A stretch of DNA of 9,746 nucleotides from assembly GCA_003151665.1 (NCBI GenBank), contig PLYD01000212.1:1-9746 (forward strand). The letters run 5' to 3'. The position numbers and the translations under genes are program-made. The notes under the pieces were generated by a model, which saw only the letters and a list, made by a program, of their open reading frames with translations, was not told the DNA's origin and searched no databases. This document shows, piece by piece, positions 1-6,948 of this stretch; positions within the stretch are counted from its first letter, which is position 1, and each line of letters begins with the position of its first letter. Source of the stretch: Candidatus Dormiibacterota bacterium (GTDB lineage: Bacteria; Chloroflexota; Dormibacteria; Dormibacterales; Dormibacteraceae).

Positions 1-47
1 GCGATCAGCCATCGAGATGTGGCGCCTGGCTCAGCGAGAATCAACTG

Positions 48-608
48 ATGGAGTCCAGCTTGAATCGAGGCGATAGGTACGAGCGAACTTACGAATTGCG
101 CTCTGCCGCGGGCGAGGACGTCCATGGGGAGGCAAATTTCGTCACCCGCTTCTCGCCAGGGAGCGTCCTCGACGCGGGCTGCGGCACGGGCAGAGTGGGC
201 AGGGAGCTGCACCGTCGGGGAGTCGAAGTCGTGGGTGTCGACGTCGACGCTGAGATGCTGGAGGCGGCCCGGGATCGATGCCCCTCGGCGTCATGGATCG
301 AGGGCGACATCAGCGCTATACGGCTTGGCCGCACGTTCGACATCGTACTGATGGCAGGCAACGTGATCAACTTCGTAAGTCCCGAGTCGCGACGGCAGGC
401 CGTTGAAAACCTGGTGCGCCATTTGCGGCCGGGAGGTCTTCTCATCAACGGCCACTCGATTCGGTCAGATGGCTGTCCGCCCGCAGTGTTTGCGGGTTGG
501 GCCGAAACCGCGAGACTAGAGCTGGTCGAACACTGGTCGACGTGGGACCAGGATGCGTTTGTCGATGGCTCGGAGTACAGCCTGACGGTGCATCGTTTCG
601 TCGGCTGA
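48..608 (+). CDS. Class I SAM-dependent methyltransferase (small, substrate unknown)
   Basis: Predicted soluble cytoplasmic methyltransferase that moves a methyl group from S-adenosylmethionine to an unknown acceptor. The 186 residues show a Rossmann-type SAM site: motif I VLDAGCGTG at 40-48, the acidic end of strand 2 in GVDVD (63-67), an acidic GD at 86-87, the FDIVLMAGN strand at 97-105, and LRPGG at 126-130. The early DVHGEANFV segment (24-32) resembles small actinobacterial methyltransferases as I remember them. The ATG at 48 gives a normal N-terminus with a weak purine-rich GCGAGA upstream, but the frame stays open to the left edge of the window, so a longer 5' end cannot be excluded. 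The protein is on the short side for the fold, and the C-terminal substrate part is small. It converges with the next gene. The fold is secure; the substrate is not known. Confidence 0.88.
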   Translation: MESSLNRGDRYERTYELRSAAGEDVHGEANFVTRFSPGSVLDAGCGTGRVGRELHRRGVEVVGVDVDAEMLEAARDRCPSASWIEGDISAIRLGRTFDIVLMAGNVINFVSPESRRQAVENLVRHLRPGGLLINGHSIRSDGCPPAVFAGWAETARLELVEHWSTWDQDAFVDGSEYSLTVHRFVG

Positions 609-638
609 CTTTTTTGCGGCGCCGAGCACGACCGGGGT

Positions 639-3611
639 CTAGCTGAAGCCGTTCCAACCGCCTCCCATGTAAGTCGGGCCGGCCAATGACGTGGTTCCCT
701 TGCCGTTGATCAACCAGAGGCTGCCATCTGACCCGCGCGCCACCAGGTCCTGGTGGTTTGTAGAGGTCCATTCGCCGCCGCCCACGATGGTCGAGTATTG
801 GTCCCAACCACCCAAGCTGGACATCTGCTGAGGCGGAGCAAGCGAGTGGTCTGGTCGACCCAGTGAGATCCACATGGATCCATCGGGCTTGCGGGCGATC
901 AGGTCGGGCAGTCCATCGCCATTCCAGTCCACCGGAGCGACTATTTGATCGTAGGCATCCCACCCGGTGGCGAGCAGCTGCGGAGTCGGATCAATCTGGC
1001 CATTCTGCGATCCGGAATAGAGATAGATCGAACCGCTTGGCGTTCGCGCGATCAGGTCTGGATTGCCATCGCCGTTCCAATCGCCGACCCCCGTAATCGT
1101 GTCGTAGGTCGACCACTGGATTCCTGAGCCAATCTGGAACCGGGCCTTGAAACCTCCGTGCCCGTCGTTTGGCACAACAAAGAGGGCGCCGTCTGACGTT
1201 CTGCGTGCAAACAAATCGGGACGAGGTTGGCCAGTCCAGTTTCCGGCCGGGGCAATCAGGTTGTACTGCGCCCAGCCGGTGCCAATGACCCTGGATCTCT
1301 GCAGCCCTCCAGATCCATTGCTCTCGAATAGATACATTGAGTCGCCGCCCCTGGCGAGGAGGTCGGGATGGCCGTTGCCGACCCAGTCCCCTGGTGCCAC
1401 GAAGCCACCAAACGATGTCTGGCCACTGTCCTTGAACGCCTGGAAGCTGGTGAGAGCGTTGGTCACGATCTGTGACAGGTTCGGGTCGATGGCAAGGCTG
1501 TTGCCGAACGAGATCGATCCAACGCTCACGGCTTGCCCCCCGTCGCGGCGCACGTACCACACGATGTCTGACTTTCCGCCGACGACGTTGGTCCCCTCGG
1601 CAACGACCTCGTACTGGCGATTCAGGAGAAACGGGAGCCGGTAATCGACCTCGTCGCCTGATGCTCCAGCACCTACGCCCGGGCTGTTATTGAAGCACAG
1701 GCGCTCCCAGTACTTGCCATTCGACCCGATGATTCTCGACTTAACACCAACCATCAGCCACGAGCGAGGTCGAAGAACCTTATACGATGAGCATGTGTTC
1801 TTGGTCGTGTAAAGGATTCCCGAACCAAGGAGGTTGGCCACAGCATATTTAGGTCGGACCGGCGCTTCGCCGCCGATCAGGGCGCTGCTCCACGTTGCAC
1901 CGGGTGGCTTCACGAGGTTTTCCACGCGGAACATGGTGTTACCGGACAATGAGAGGACGCTGCCGCCATCCTGCATATACCTCGCCACCGCGTCGTAACT
2001 TGAGCCAGTCCAATACTCGCTGTGCGTGCTCAGAAGCACTCCGTAATAGTTGGCGGTCGACAATAGCCACGGGCTGTCGTTGAGGTCCACATCGGAAACC
2101 AGCTGGTAGGCGAAATGGTGCGCCTCGAGCCATTGCAGAATTACCACTTCTCCCCCGGCCAAATGAGAACCTTCGAACATCGGGCTCGCGCCAGGGTCAG
2201 GCCGAAGATAACTTACTTGGGTCGGGTGCGTGGGTGAATAGAAGCTTCCGGAGCTTCCGGCTCCGGGCCAGTCGTTGTATGCGTTCCATGTATTCGTCGA
2301 CGCCACCACCAGCAGTTGCCGCGTGGGCGGAGGCGTGCCCGGACGCACAACAAAAGTGATGTAAGCCGTGTAGCTGAGCGAGCTTCCCGTTTTGCCGATA
2401 GGAACCGTCGTGTCCAATCGGGCGGCGTACAGACCTGAGCGCCACGAGCACGTGTCGGAGTAGATTGCAGACGGCCTCCACTGCGCGCCGTCACGATTTG
2501 CGTTTGGTGGAGTGGCCTGGACTACGCCATCAGTCTCAGTCACGATAGCAAGGCTCTGCGGGTCCGCATGACCGAATCGCTCAAAGTTGACCGTGTACCT
2601 GGACGCCAGTGAGCTTATGTGGAGAGTGATGGTCGAGCACTGCTCAATGCTCAGCGGGTCGCTGTAGCCAGATATCCCGGCCCCGATAGCCAGCCATAGG
2701 TGTCCGTCGGGAGTGCGGGCCAGAAGATCGACCCGGTCGCTCCCGACCCACCTGCCCGGTGTGACGATGGCGTTGAAGGCGCCCCAACCGCTCCCGATTG
2801 CCTCGCAGGACGTGTTCTGAAACCCGCCGCGCCCATTTCCGCGAAACAGACATAGCGTTCCGTCCGGACTCCGTGCCACCAAATCCGGGTAGCCATCGTT
2901 GTCCCAATCTCCGGGGGCGGCAAGCAGCGGGTAGTTTTTGAAATTGACCGATTTGATGAGGCTGCTACCGGAAAATCCACCATGCCCATTGCCTGCAAAC
3001 AGAGTCAACGAACCGTCATTGGCATTTCGCACGATCACATCCGGTCGATGGAAACCGCTGAAGTTGGTGGTACCCACGATGGCGTCATAGGCGCCCCATC
3101 CCGACGCAAGTGAGATGGGTTTCCCAAGGACTCCGTGTCCCAGGTTAGGGAACAGGATCAATTCGCCGTCATCACGGACGGCCATCAGGTCAGGACGGCG
3201 ATGGCCCGTGAAGTTGCCGGCTGCGACCAACCGTTTGTACGTGTTGAAGCCCGAGGCGATCTGGGTTGGACCTGTGTACCCGCCCAGTCCATCCCCTGAG
3301 AACAGCCACAATGTGCCGTCCGACGCCTTACGGGCAATGATGTCGGGCGCCCCATTGGCCGTCCCGTCCCCATTGGCCGTCCCGTCCCAGTCTCCGGGCG
3401 ACACGATGAGGTCGTAGTTCTGCCATCCGGCCCCGATCGCACCAGACGGTTTGACTTGAGGCGGCGCCATGGCGGCAGACCTACCTCCAGCCGACTGATA
3501 CAACCGCGATCCAAGTGCGATGGTACCGGCCAGAACGATCAAACCGATGACGGCGAGTGCTCCAAATCGGCGAAGCACGACGAAGGCCGGCCGCTCGGTG
3601 CCACGAGTCAT
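639..3611 (-). CDS. Exported FG-GAP/VCBS repeat protein with central N,N-dimethylformamidase-beta-like domain
   Basis: A 990-residue protein with one N-terminal hydrophobic helix (about 17-34, after basic residues) and no other membrane segment, so it is probably anchored or released outside the membrane. Five repeats of about 50 residues occupy about 60-320 and five more about 724-985; each has a GW..Y..IV start, a (D/N)W..DG.PDL.AR core and a DG.L.LF..NG.GGF end. Clear calcium-type loops are seen at 235-243, 844-852 and 895-903; others are degenerate. Between the blocks, about 325-720 resembles the N,N-dimethylformamidase large-subunit family: TNTWNAYNDW (439-448), SDVDL (506-510), STHSEYWT (528-535), and a GG..LSLSGN stretch (549-558). 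In the Paracoccus enzyme two tyrosines and a glutamate bind iron; Y444 and Y533 are candidate tyrosines here, but I cannot place the glutamate. The ATG at 3611 has AAAGGGG (3622-3628, minus strand) 10 bases upstream. The amidase activity and substrate are not established. Confidence 0.87.
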   Translation of the reverse strand: MTRGTERPAFVVLRRFGALAVIGLIVLAGTIALGSRLYQSAGGRSAAMAPPQVKPSGAIGAGWQNYDLIVSPGDWDGTANGDGTANGAPDIIARKASDGTLWLFSGDGLGGYTGPTQIASGFNTYKRLVAAGNFTGHRRPDLMAVRDDGELILFPNLGHGVLGKPISLASGWGAYDAIVGTTNFSGFHRPDVIVRNANDGSLTLFAGNGHGGFSGSSLIKSVNFKNYPLLAAPGDWDNDGYPDLVARSPDGTLCLFRGNGRGGFQNTSCEAIGSGWGAFNAIVTPGRWVGSDRVDLLARTPDGHLWLAIGAGISGYSDPLSIEQCSTITLHISSLASRYTVNFERFGHADPQSLAIVTETDGVVQATPPNANRDGAQWRPSAIYSDTCSWRSGLYAARLDTTVPIGKTGSSLSYTAYITFVVRPGTPPPTRQLLVVASTNTWNAYNDWPGAGSSGSFYSPTHPTQVSYLRPDPGASPMFEGSHLAGGEVVILQWLEAHHFAYQLVSDVDLNDSPWLLSTANYYGVLLSTHSEYWTGSSYDAVARYMQDGGSVLSLSGNTMFRVENLVKPPGATWSSALIGGEAPVRPKYAVANLLGSGILYTTKNTCSSYKVLRPRSWLMVGVKSRIIGSNGKYWERLCFNNSPGVGAGASGDEVDYRLPFLLNRQYEVVAEGTNVVGGKSDIVWYVRRDGGQAVSVGSISFGNSLAIDPNLSQIVTNALTSFQAFKDSGQTSFGGFVAPGDWVGNGHPDLLARGGDSMYLFESNGSGGLQRSRVIGTGWAQYNLIAPAGNWTGQPRPDLFARRTSDGALFVVPNDGHGGFKARFQIGSGIQWSTYDTITGVGDWNGDGNPDLIARTPSGSIYLYSGSQNGQIDPTPQLLATGWDAYDQIVAPVDWNGDGLPDLIARKPDGSMWISLGRPDHSLAPPQQMSSLGGWDQYSTIVGGGEWTSTNHQDLVARGSDGSLWLINGKGTTSLAGPTYMGGGWNGFS
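3351..3386. repeat. Perfect 18-bp tandem duplication within the FG-GAP gene
   Basis: The 18-base unit CCCATTGGCCGTCCCGTC occurs twice back to back (3351-3368 and 3369-3386). On the minus strand it encodes a doubled six-residue unit in DGTANGDGTANG (residues 76-87), inside the first FG-GAP repeat. Other repeats of this protein have a single short loop at this place, such as DWNGDGNPD. The duplication keeps the frame and looks like a recent slippage event that lengthened the loop by six residues. Confidence 0.9.
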
Positions 3612-3844
3612 CCGAAAGTCACCCCTTTACTGATGTCGAATGACGTGCCATCTGGAAGCTCTTCCAAATAAGGATCCCGGCCGGTGCCCCAGGTCAGCCA
3701 CACCTCTACGGTAAACCAGGATCGAATTCCGAACAGCGAAAACGTCGAGGGCGTCCGGGACGTAACCCGCACCCCACCGGCCAAGCGCGGCACATCGGTC
3801 GGCCAGCTCGAGATGGACCTCGCCGTCCAGTGAGGAGCGACCAA
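3608..3844 (-). CDS. Doubtful 78-codon ORF overlapping the start of the FG-GAP gene
   Basis: I do not recognise this protein. It starts with TTG at 3844, with an in-frame stop only 16 bases further upstream (TAG at 3860-3862), and its stop overlaps the ATG of the FG-GAP gene in an ATGA junction, as expected for translational coupling. The 78 residues contain no signal peptide, membrane helix or known motif; the second half (SWFTVEVWLTWGTG and LEELPDGTSFD) looks like a folded-protein fragment with aromatic and acidic residues. The stretch 3612-3896 would otherwise be a 285-base intergenic region with only the GntR operator near its right end. It could be a small leader protein, the remnant of a longer gene, or a chance ORF; the downstream gene has its own good ribosome binding site, which weakens the coupling argument. 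Confidence 0.3.
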   Translation of the reverse strand: MVAPHWTARSISSWPTDVPRLAGGVRVTSRTPSTFSLFGIRSWFTVEVWLTWGTGRDPYLEELPDGTSFDISKGVTFG

Positions 3845-3865
3845 CTCACCGATTAGGTGCTACTC

Positions 3866-3895
3866 TTTCGCTATTCCACTAGGGGAGTAGTGAAA
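3866..3895 (+). promoter_or_regulatory. Probable GntR (YtrA-type) operator, imperfect 30-bp palindrome
   Basis: Left arm TTTCGCTATTCC (3866-3877) pairs with right arm GGAGTAGTGAAA (3884-3895) at 10 of 12 positions, and the six-base centre contains the symmetric CTAG (3879-3882). An overlapping second inverted pair, CTACTC (3860-3865) and GAGTAG (3885-3890), is present. The right arm covers the AGGGGAG ribosome binding site and ends one base before the TTG start of the repressor gene, so a bound dimer would block expression of its own operon. TACTCT at 3861-3866 is a possible -10 element, without a convincing -35. The symmetry is seen directly; its role as an operator is inferred from position and from YtrA-family habit. 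Confidence 0.6.
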
Positions 3896-3896
3896 G

Positions 3897-4292
3897 TTGA
3901 TTCATTTCCACCTGGACGCCCGGTCTGGAATGCCCACCTACATGCAGTTGGTGAATCAGGTCAGGCGCGCCGTCCGCAACGGAACTTTGCGCGCCGGCGA
4001 CCGCCTTCCTACGGCCCGCGAAATGGTCGCCAACCTGGCGATCAACCCGAACACAGTGCTCAAGGCCTACGGCTTTCTGGAGAGCGAGGGCCTGGTGTCC
4101 AGCCGGCCGGGCCTTGGCACGTTCATCACGGCGGACATGGAGGCGCAGCTCGCGCCTGCGGTTCAGCGACATCTGCGTCGAGGGCTTGATGCCTGGCTGA
4201 AGAAAGCGGCTGATGCCGGGCTCGACCAAGAAGGTGTGCTCGCGCTGGTCAATCTGGCGATGGACGAGTCTCAAAGCGCCGAGGTGGCATGA
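3897..4292 (+). CDS. GntR-family transcriptional regulator, YtrA-type
   Basis: A 131-residue DNA-binding regulator. The N-terminal winged helix-turn-helix covers about 11-78: MPTYMQLVNQVRRAVRNG, then AGDRLPTAREMVANLAINPNTV (33-54) with the recognition helix near NPNTVLKAY, and the wing LVSSRPGLGTFI (66-77). The tail is only about 50 residues, too short for a FadR- or HutC-type ligand domain and right for the YtrA subfamily, whose short helical tail serves dimerisation and which usually controls an adjacent ABC transporter. The TTG start at 3897 is chosen because it begins the conserved IHFHLDARSGMPTY segment and follows AGGGGAG (3881-3887). Its stop overlaps the ATPase start as ATGA (4289-4292). 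It is probably an autorepressor of this operon; the inducer is unknown, and ligands acting on cell envelope or antimicrobial peptides are only a family analogy. Confidence 0.92.
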   Translation: MIHFHLDARSGMPTYMQLVNQVRRAVRNGTLRAGDRLPTAREMVANLAINPNTVLKAYGFLESEGLVSSRPGLGTFITADMEAQLAPAVQRHLRRGLDAWLKKAADAGLDQEGVLALVNLAMDESQSAEVA

Positions 4293-5188
4293 ACGTTGCG
4301 ATCCAGGCAACCGGCCTAGGCAAGCGGTACCGCAGCGGTTGGGCGCTGCGGGACTGTTGTTTACAGATCCCGGCAGGCCGCATCAGTGCACTGGTGGGAC
4401 CTAACGGCGCAGGCAAGACAACACTTTTACGGTTGGCAGTCGGCCTGCTCCGTGCCACTTCCGGCGAGATCAGCGTCTTCGGGTGGTCGCCGACGACGAA
4501 CCCAATCCTCGTGCTTGCGCGGGTGGGCTTCGTGCCCCAGGATCGCCCGCTGTACAGGAACTTCACCGTCGACGAGATTCTCCACCTCGGCCGCAACCTG
4601 AACCCTCGCTGGGATCAAGTCGCTGCGGTCGGCCGTTTGCAGCGCCTCAGTATTCCGTTGAATCGACGGCTGGCTGAACTGTCTGGTGGTCAGCAGGCCC
4701 AGGTGAGCCTGGCGCTTGCGCTCGGTAAGCGACCTGACCTGCTGCTTCTGGACGAGCCGGTATCGAACCTCGACCCGCTCGCCCGACGCGAGTTCCTAAG
4801 CGAGCTGGTGCAGGTGGTTGCAGCCGATGGCTTGACGGTGGTCCTCTCGTCTCATGTTGTGGCCGAGCTGGAGCGAGTCTGTGACCACCTCGTGATCCTC
4901 AACGGCGGCCGAGTCCAGGTCATGGGGGAGATAGAGGACCTGGTCGCCCATCACAAACTCCTGATCGCTCCGCGGCTGGATCCTGCGGAGGTCGCGGCCG
5001 ATCAGACGGTGGTCCAGGTGACACAGACGGAGAGGCAATCAGCCATGTTGGTCAGGGTCGGAACGCATCCCGTCCGGCCCGATTGGGAGGTCCACTCGGT
5101 TTCGTTGGAGGACGTCGTTCTCGCCTACCTCGGCAATCCCTCAGCGGGGACATTGCCCGCGCTCGCGCTCGAGGTCGACTCCCAATGA
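4289..5188 (+). CDS. ABC transporter ATP-binding protein
   Basis: The ATP-hydrolysing subunit of an ABC-2 type transporter, 299 residues, acting at the inner face of the membrane. All nucleotide-binding motifs are intact: aromatic A-loop Y14, Walker A GPNGAGKTT (37-45), Q-loop Q84 in VPQD, signature LSGGQ (131-135), Walker B LLLLDEP (151-157), D-loop NLD (160-162) and switch histidine H189 in SSH. After about 210 there is a tail of about 90 residues ending in SLEDVVLAYL, common in drug- or lipid-export ATPases of Gram-positive bacteria. It overlaps the repressor gene and the permease gene by ATGA at both ends, so the three are translated together. It needs the permease as partner; since only one permease gene is present, the transporter would most simply be a 2+2 homodimer. 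The transported compound is not evident. Confidence 0.94.
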   Translation: MNVAIQATGLGKRYRSGWALRDCCLQIPAGRISALVGPNGAGKTTLLRLAVGLLRATSGEISVFGWSPTTNPILVLARVGFVPQDRPLYRNFTVDEILHLGRNLNPRWDQVAAVGRLQRLSIPLNRRLAELSGGQQAQVSLALALGKRPDLLLLDEPVSNLDPLARREFLSELVQVVAADGLTVVLSSHVVAELERVCDHLVILNGGRVQVMGEIEDLVAHHKLLIAPRLDPAEVAADQTVVQVTQTERQSAMLVRVGTHPVRPDWEVHSVSLEDVVLAYLGNPSAGTLPALALEVDSQ

Positions 5189-6114
5189 CCTGGCTGACGT
5201 GGCGTCAACACCGCCTGGAGGCGCTCGGCGCAGCACTCCTGATTTTCCCAACTCTGGTGGCGATCACCGCCTTTTTCATCGTCGCCCAGCCTCTGGTGCA
5301 GCAGGCGAACGTCGCTTGCCCAGGGGAGTCCTGCACCTCTCTCGTACAAAGCTTCCTCGACCGATTCGGAACGCTGCGTTTTGCTCTCGAGGCGATCCTG
5401 ATTGGATTGCCCGTGCTCCCCGGACTGTTCGTTGGCGCTCCCCTGCTGGCGCGGGAGTTCGAGCAGGGAACGGACCAGTTGGTTTGGAGCCAGGGCATCA
5501 CACGCCGGCGGTGGCTCTTCGTAAAGCTCGGACTTCTTATCGCCGTGACTGTCGTTCTCGCCTCCTTGCTTGCGATTGCCGGGCGAGTGTGGTTTGAAGC
5601 GAACCCGTCAGTGAATTCCAGCCAATGGGCGGAGTTCGACGTCCAGGGCCCGGCCTTTGCGGCCTATGTGTTCTTCTCGCTTGCTCTGGGAGTTGCGGCG
5701 GGCGCGCTGATTCGCCGTACGGTGCCGGCGATGGCAGCGACACTGGTCGGCTTTGTCGGGGCGCGATTGGCGATTCTCTTTCTGGCAAGGCCGAACTTCC
5801 TGCCACCGCAGCAATGGGACGTCAGCACAATCCTGGTGGGCCAAACGGACGCTTGGATGCTTGGCGACCAGCGCCATTTCGACGTGAACGGGCATCCGCT
5901 GAGCGACGCGCAATGGCAGGCTGCTGTCAACACTTGCAGCCAGATCCAGGGAGACTGGAGATCCTGTCTGCGCGATCACGGGGCCGTGGTCTTGCAGGCG
6001 TATCAGCCAGGTGACCGCTTCTGGCTGTTTCAGAGTTTCGAAGCGGCCATCTTCATCGTTCTGGGTATTGCGATGATCTGGTTGACAGCCTGGCTCGTCG
6101 GGCGCCGATCGTAG
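5185..6114 (+). CDS. ABC-2 type transporter permease
   Basis: The membrane partner of the preceding ATPase, 309 residues. I chose the ATG at 5185, not an upstream in-frame start at 5083, because it makes an ATGA overlap with the ATPase stop and gives a start of MTWLTWRQHRLE, usual for these permeases. Six hydrophobic segments are seen at about 15-35, 67-87, 112-132, 155-175, 181-201 and 285-305, with both ends inside. The cytoplasmic loop at 88-111 (REFEQGTDQLVWSQGITRRRW) holds the E..GT..L..SQ..R..W pattern of ABC-2 permeases and should contact the ATPase. The last outside loop is large (about 202-284). Four cysteines (45, 50, 251, 261) all fall in predicted outside loops. The role is probably export of a hydrophobic or peptide compound; this is inference from the family. 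Confidence 0.9.
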   Translation: MTWLTWRQHRLEALGAALLIFPTLVAITAFFIVAQPLVQQANVACPGESCTSLVQSFLDRFGTLRFALEAILIGLPVLPGLFVGAPLLAREFEQGTDQLVWSQGITRRRWLFVKLGLLIAVTVVLASLLAIAGRVWFEANPSVNSSQWAEFDVQGPAFAAYVFFSLALGVAAGALIRRTVPAMAATLVGFVGARLAILFLARPNFLPPQQWDVSTILVGQTDAWMLGDQRHFDVNGHPLSDAQWQAAVNTCSQIQGDWRSCLRDHGAVVLQAYQPGDRFWLFQSFEAAIFIVLGIAMIWLTAWLVGRRS

Positions 6115-6142
6115 GGTTTCCAGCTCGAGCGTTGATTACAGC

Positions 6143-6160
6143 CTTTCGCTAGGGTTAGCG
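6143..6160 (+). promoter_or_regulatory. Possible GntR half-site and small inverted repeat before the cupin lipoprotein gene
   Basis: CTTTCGCTA (6143-6151) is identical to nine bases at the left arm of the palindrome before the GntR gene (3865-3873). It runs into GCTAGGGTTAGC (6149-6160), a small inverted repeat with four-base arms. The shared nine-mer lies in the 51-base gap between permease and lipoprotein genes. It lacks the second operator arm, so it is at best a half-site, and chance is possible. Confidence 0.3.
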
Positions 6161-6165
6161 GCGCA

Positions 6166-6936
6166 ATGGCCATGAAGACGAAGCTGACGGCGCTGATGGC
6201 GGCCGCAATTGCCCTCACGGCCTGCTCGGCCTCGACCACTGTTGCCACCAACCCCGACGCGCTGGCACATGGGGCTGCGGTCAAGACACTTGATGCCGGC
6301 AAGCTCACCAGCCTGCCCACCGGCTCCATCTATGTCCGGATGATTCGATTCGCACAGCCGGTGGGCTACGTCATCCACTCGAAGCAACACGTCTCCAGCG
6401 TGATTTACGTCGAGGTCGGCGTGCACCGGTTGACTCTCGACGGTCAGGCGCCCGTCGACCTGGTGGCCGGCCAGGCCTTCTTCCATCAAAGCGTCGCGCA
6501 CACCCATGAAAACCCAGGACCGGGCCCGAGCGTTTGGTACTCAATCGCCCTGTGGCCGAGCTCAGCCCGCGGTACGGCGCTCGTCGACAAAGTCGCCCGC
6601 GCGGCGTTCGAAAGCGGCGACATCGCCCGCGACACATGGCCGCAGGGAGCCTATTCACAGGTCCTGCGTCAGGTCACGCTCGCGAACCTGGGAACCTCTG
6701 GTGCCCATCGGTTCGGCGGACTCTCCGCCCTCTATGTGCTCAGCGGCTCCGTGACCATTAAAAACGCTCACAGCGCCCCTCTCACGTTGAGCACAGGTCA
6801 GGGTGTCGACTTCTTGCCAGACGTCGCGCTGCAGGAGACCAATGCGGGTCAGAGCCCGGCGGTGTATCTCGAGTTCATCACCACCGCGGTCGGCAAAGAC
6901 TTCGAGGTGCCGCTCCAGCAACCACCGGCCCCCTGA
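6166..6936 (+). CDS. Cupin-fold lipoprotein (two-cupin)
   Basis: A 256-residue exported lipoprotein. The signal sequence MAMKTKLTALMAAAIALTAC ends in the lipobox LTAC, with C20 as the lipid-attached residue. Two cupin-like beta-barrel halves follow, at about 55-128 and 165-238. The first holds H71, H75, H107, H112 and H114, and the phrase VSSVIYVEVGVHRLTLDG typical of a cupin core; the second holds SALYVLSGSVTI (187-198) and GQGVDFLPD but only one histidine (H181). Neither half shows the full HxH..E..H metal set. The ATG at 6166 is used because of AGGG 11 bases upstream; the ATG two codons later is also possible. It lies 51 bases after the permease gene and could be read with it. Function is unknown: binding of a small ligand outside the membrane is the plain guess. 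Confidence 0.82.
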   Translation: MAMKTKLTALMAAAIALTACSASTTVATNPDALAHGAAVKTLDAGKLTSLPTGSIYVRMIRFAQPVGYVIHSKQHVSSVIYVEVGVHRLTLDGQAPVDLVAGQAFFHQSVAHTHENPGPGPSVWYSIALWPSSARGTALVDKVARAAFESGDIARDTWPQGAYSQVLRQVTLANLGTSGAHRFGGLSALYVLSGSVTIKNAHSAPLTLSTGQGVDFLPDVALQETNAGQSPAVYLEFITTAVGKDFEVPLQQPPAP

Positions 6937-6948
6937 CGTCGAGCCGAT

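Noticed and set aside
601..640. Possible bidirectional terminator between the convergent methyltransferase and FG-GAP genes
   Set aside because: There is a T-run (610-615) and a short GCGGCGCCG palindrome after it, but no stable hairpin directly before the T-run for either gene.
445..963. A 172-codon minus-strand ORF across the methyltransferase and FG-GAP gene ends
   Set aside because: It is out of frame with the FG-GAP gene and antisense to the methyltransferase, with an Arg/Pro-rich shadow-like translation.
1147..1644. A 165-codon plus-strand ORF opposite the FG-GAP gene
   Set aside because: It lies wholly within a gene with clear repeat and domain structure on the other strand, and its Pro/Arg/Ser-rich translation has no motif; it is a high-GC antisense shadow.
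5083..5184. In-frame extension of the permease by 34 codons
   Set aside because: It overlaps over 100 bases of the ATPase gene, lacks a good ribosome site, and gives a charged, Gly-rich N-terminus; the ATGA junction at 5185 and the MTWLTWRQ start fit the family.
6120..6132. Possible terminator at GCTCGAGC after the permease gene
   Set aside because: The palindrome has no loop and no T-run follows; read-through to the cupin lipoprotein gene is not excluded.
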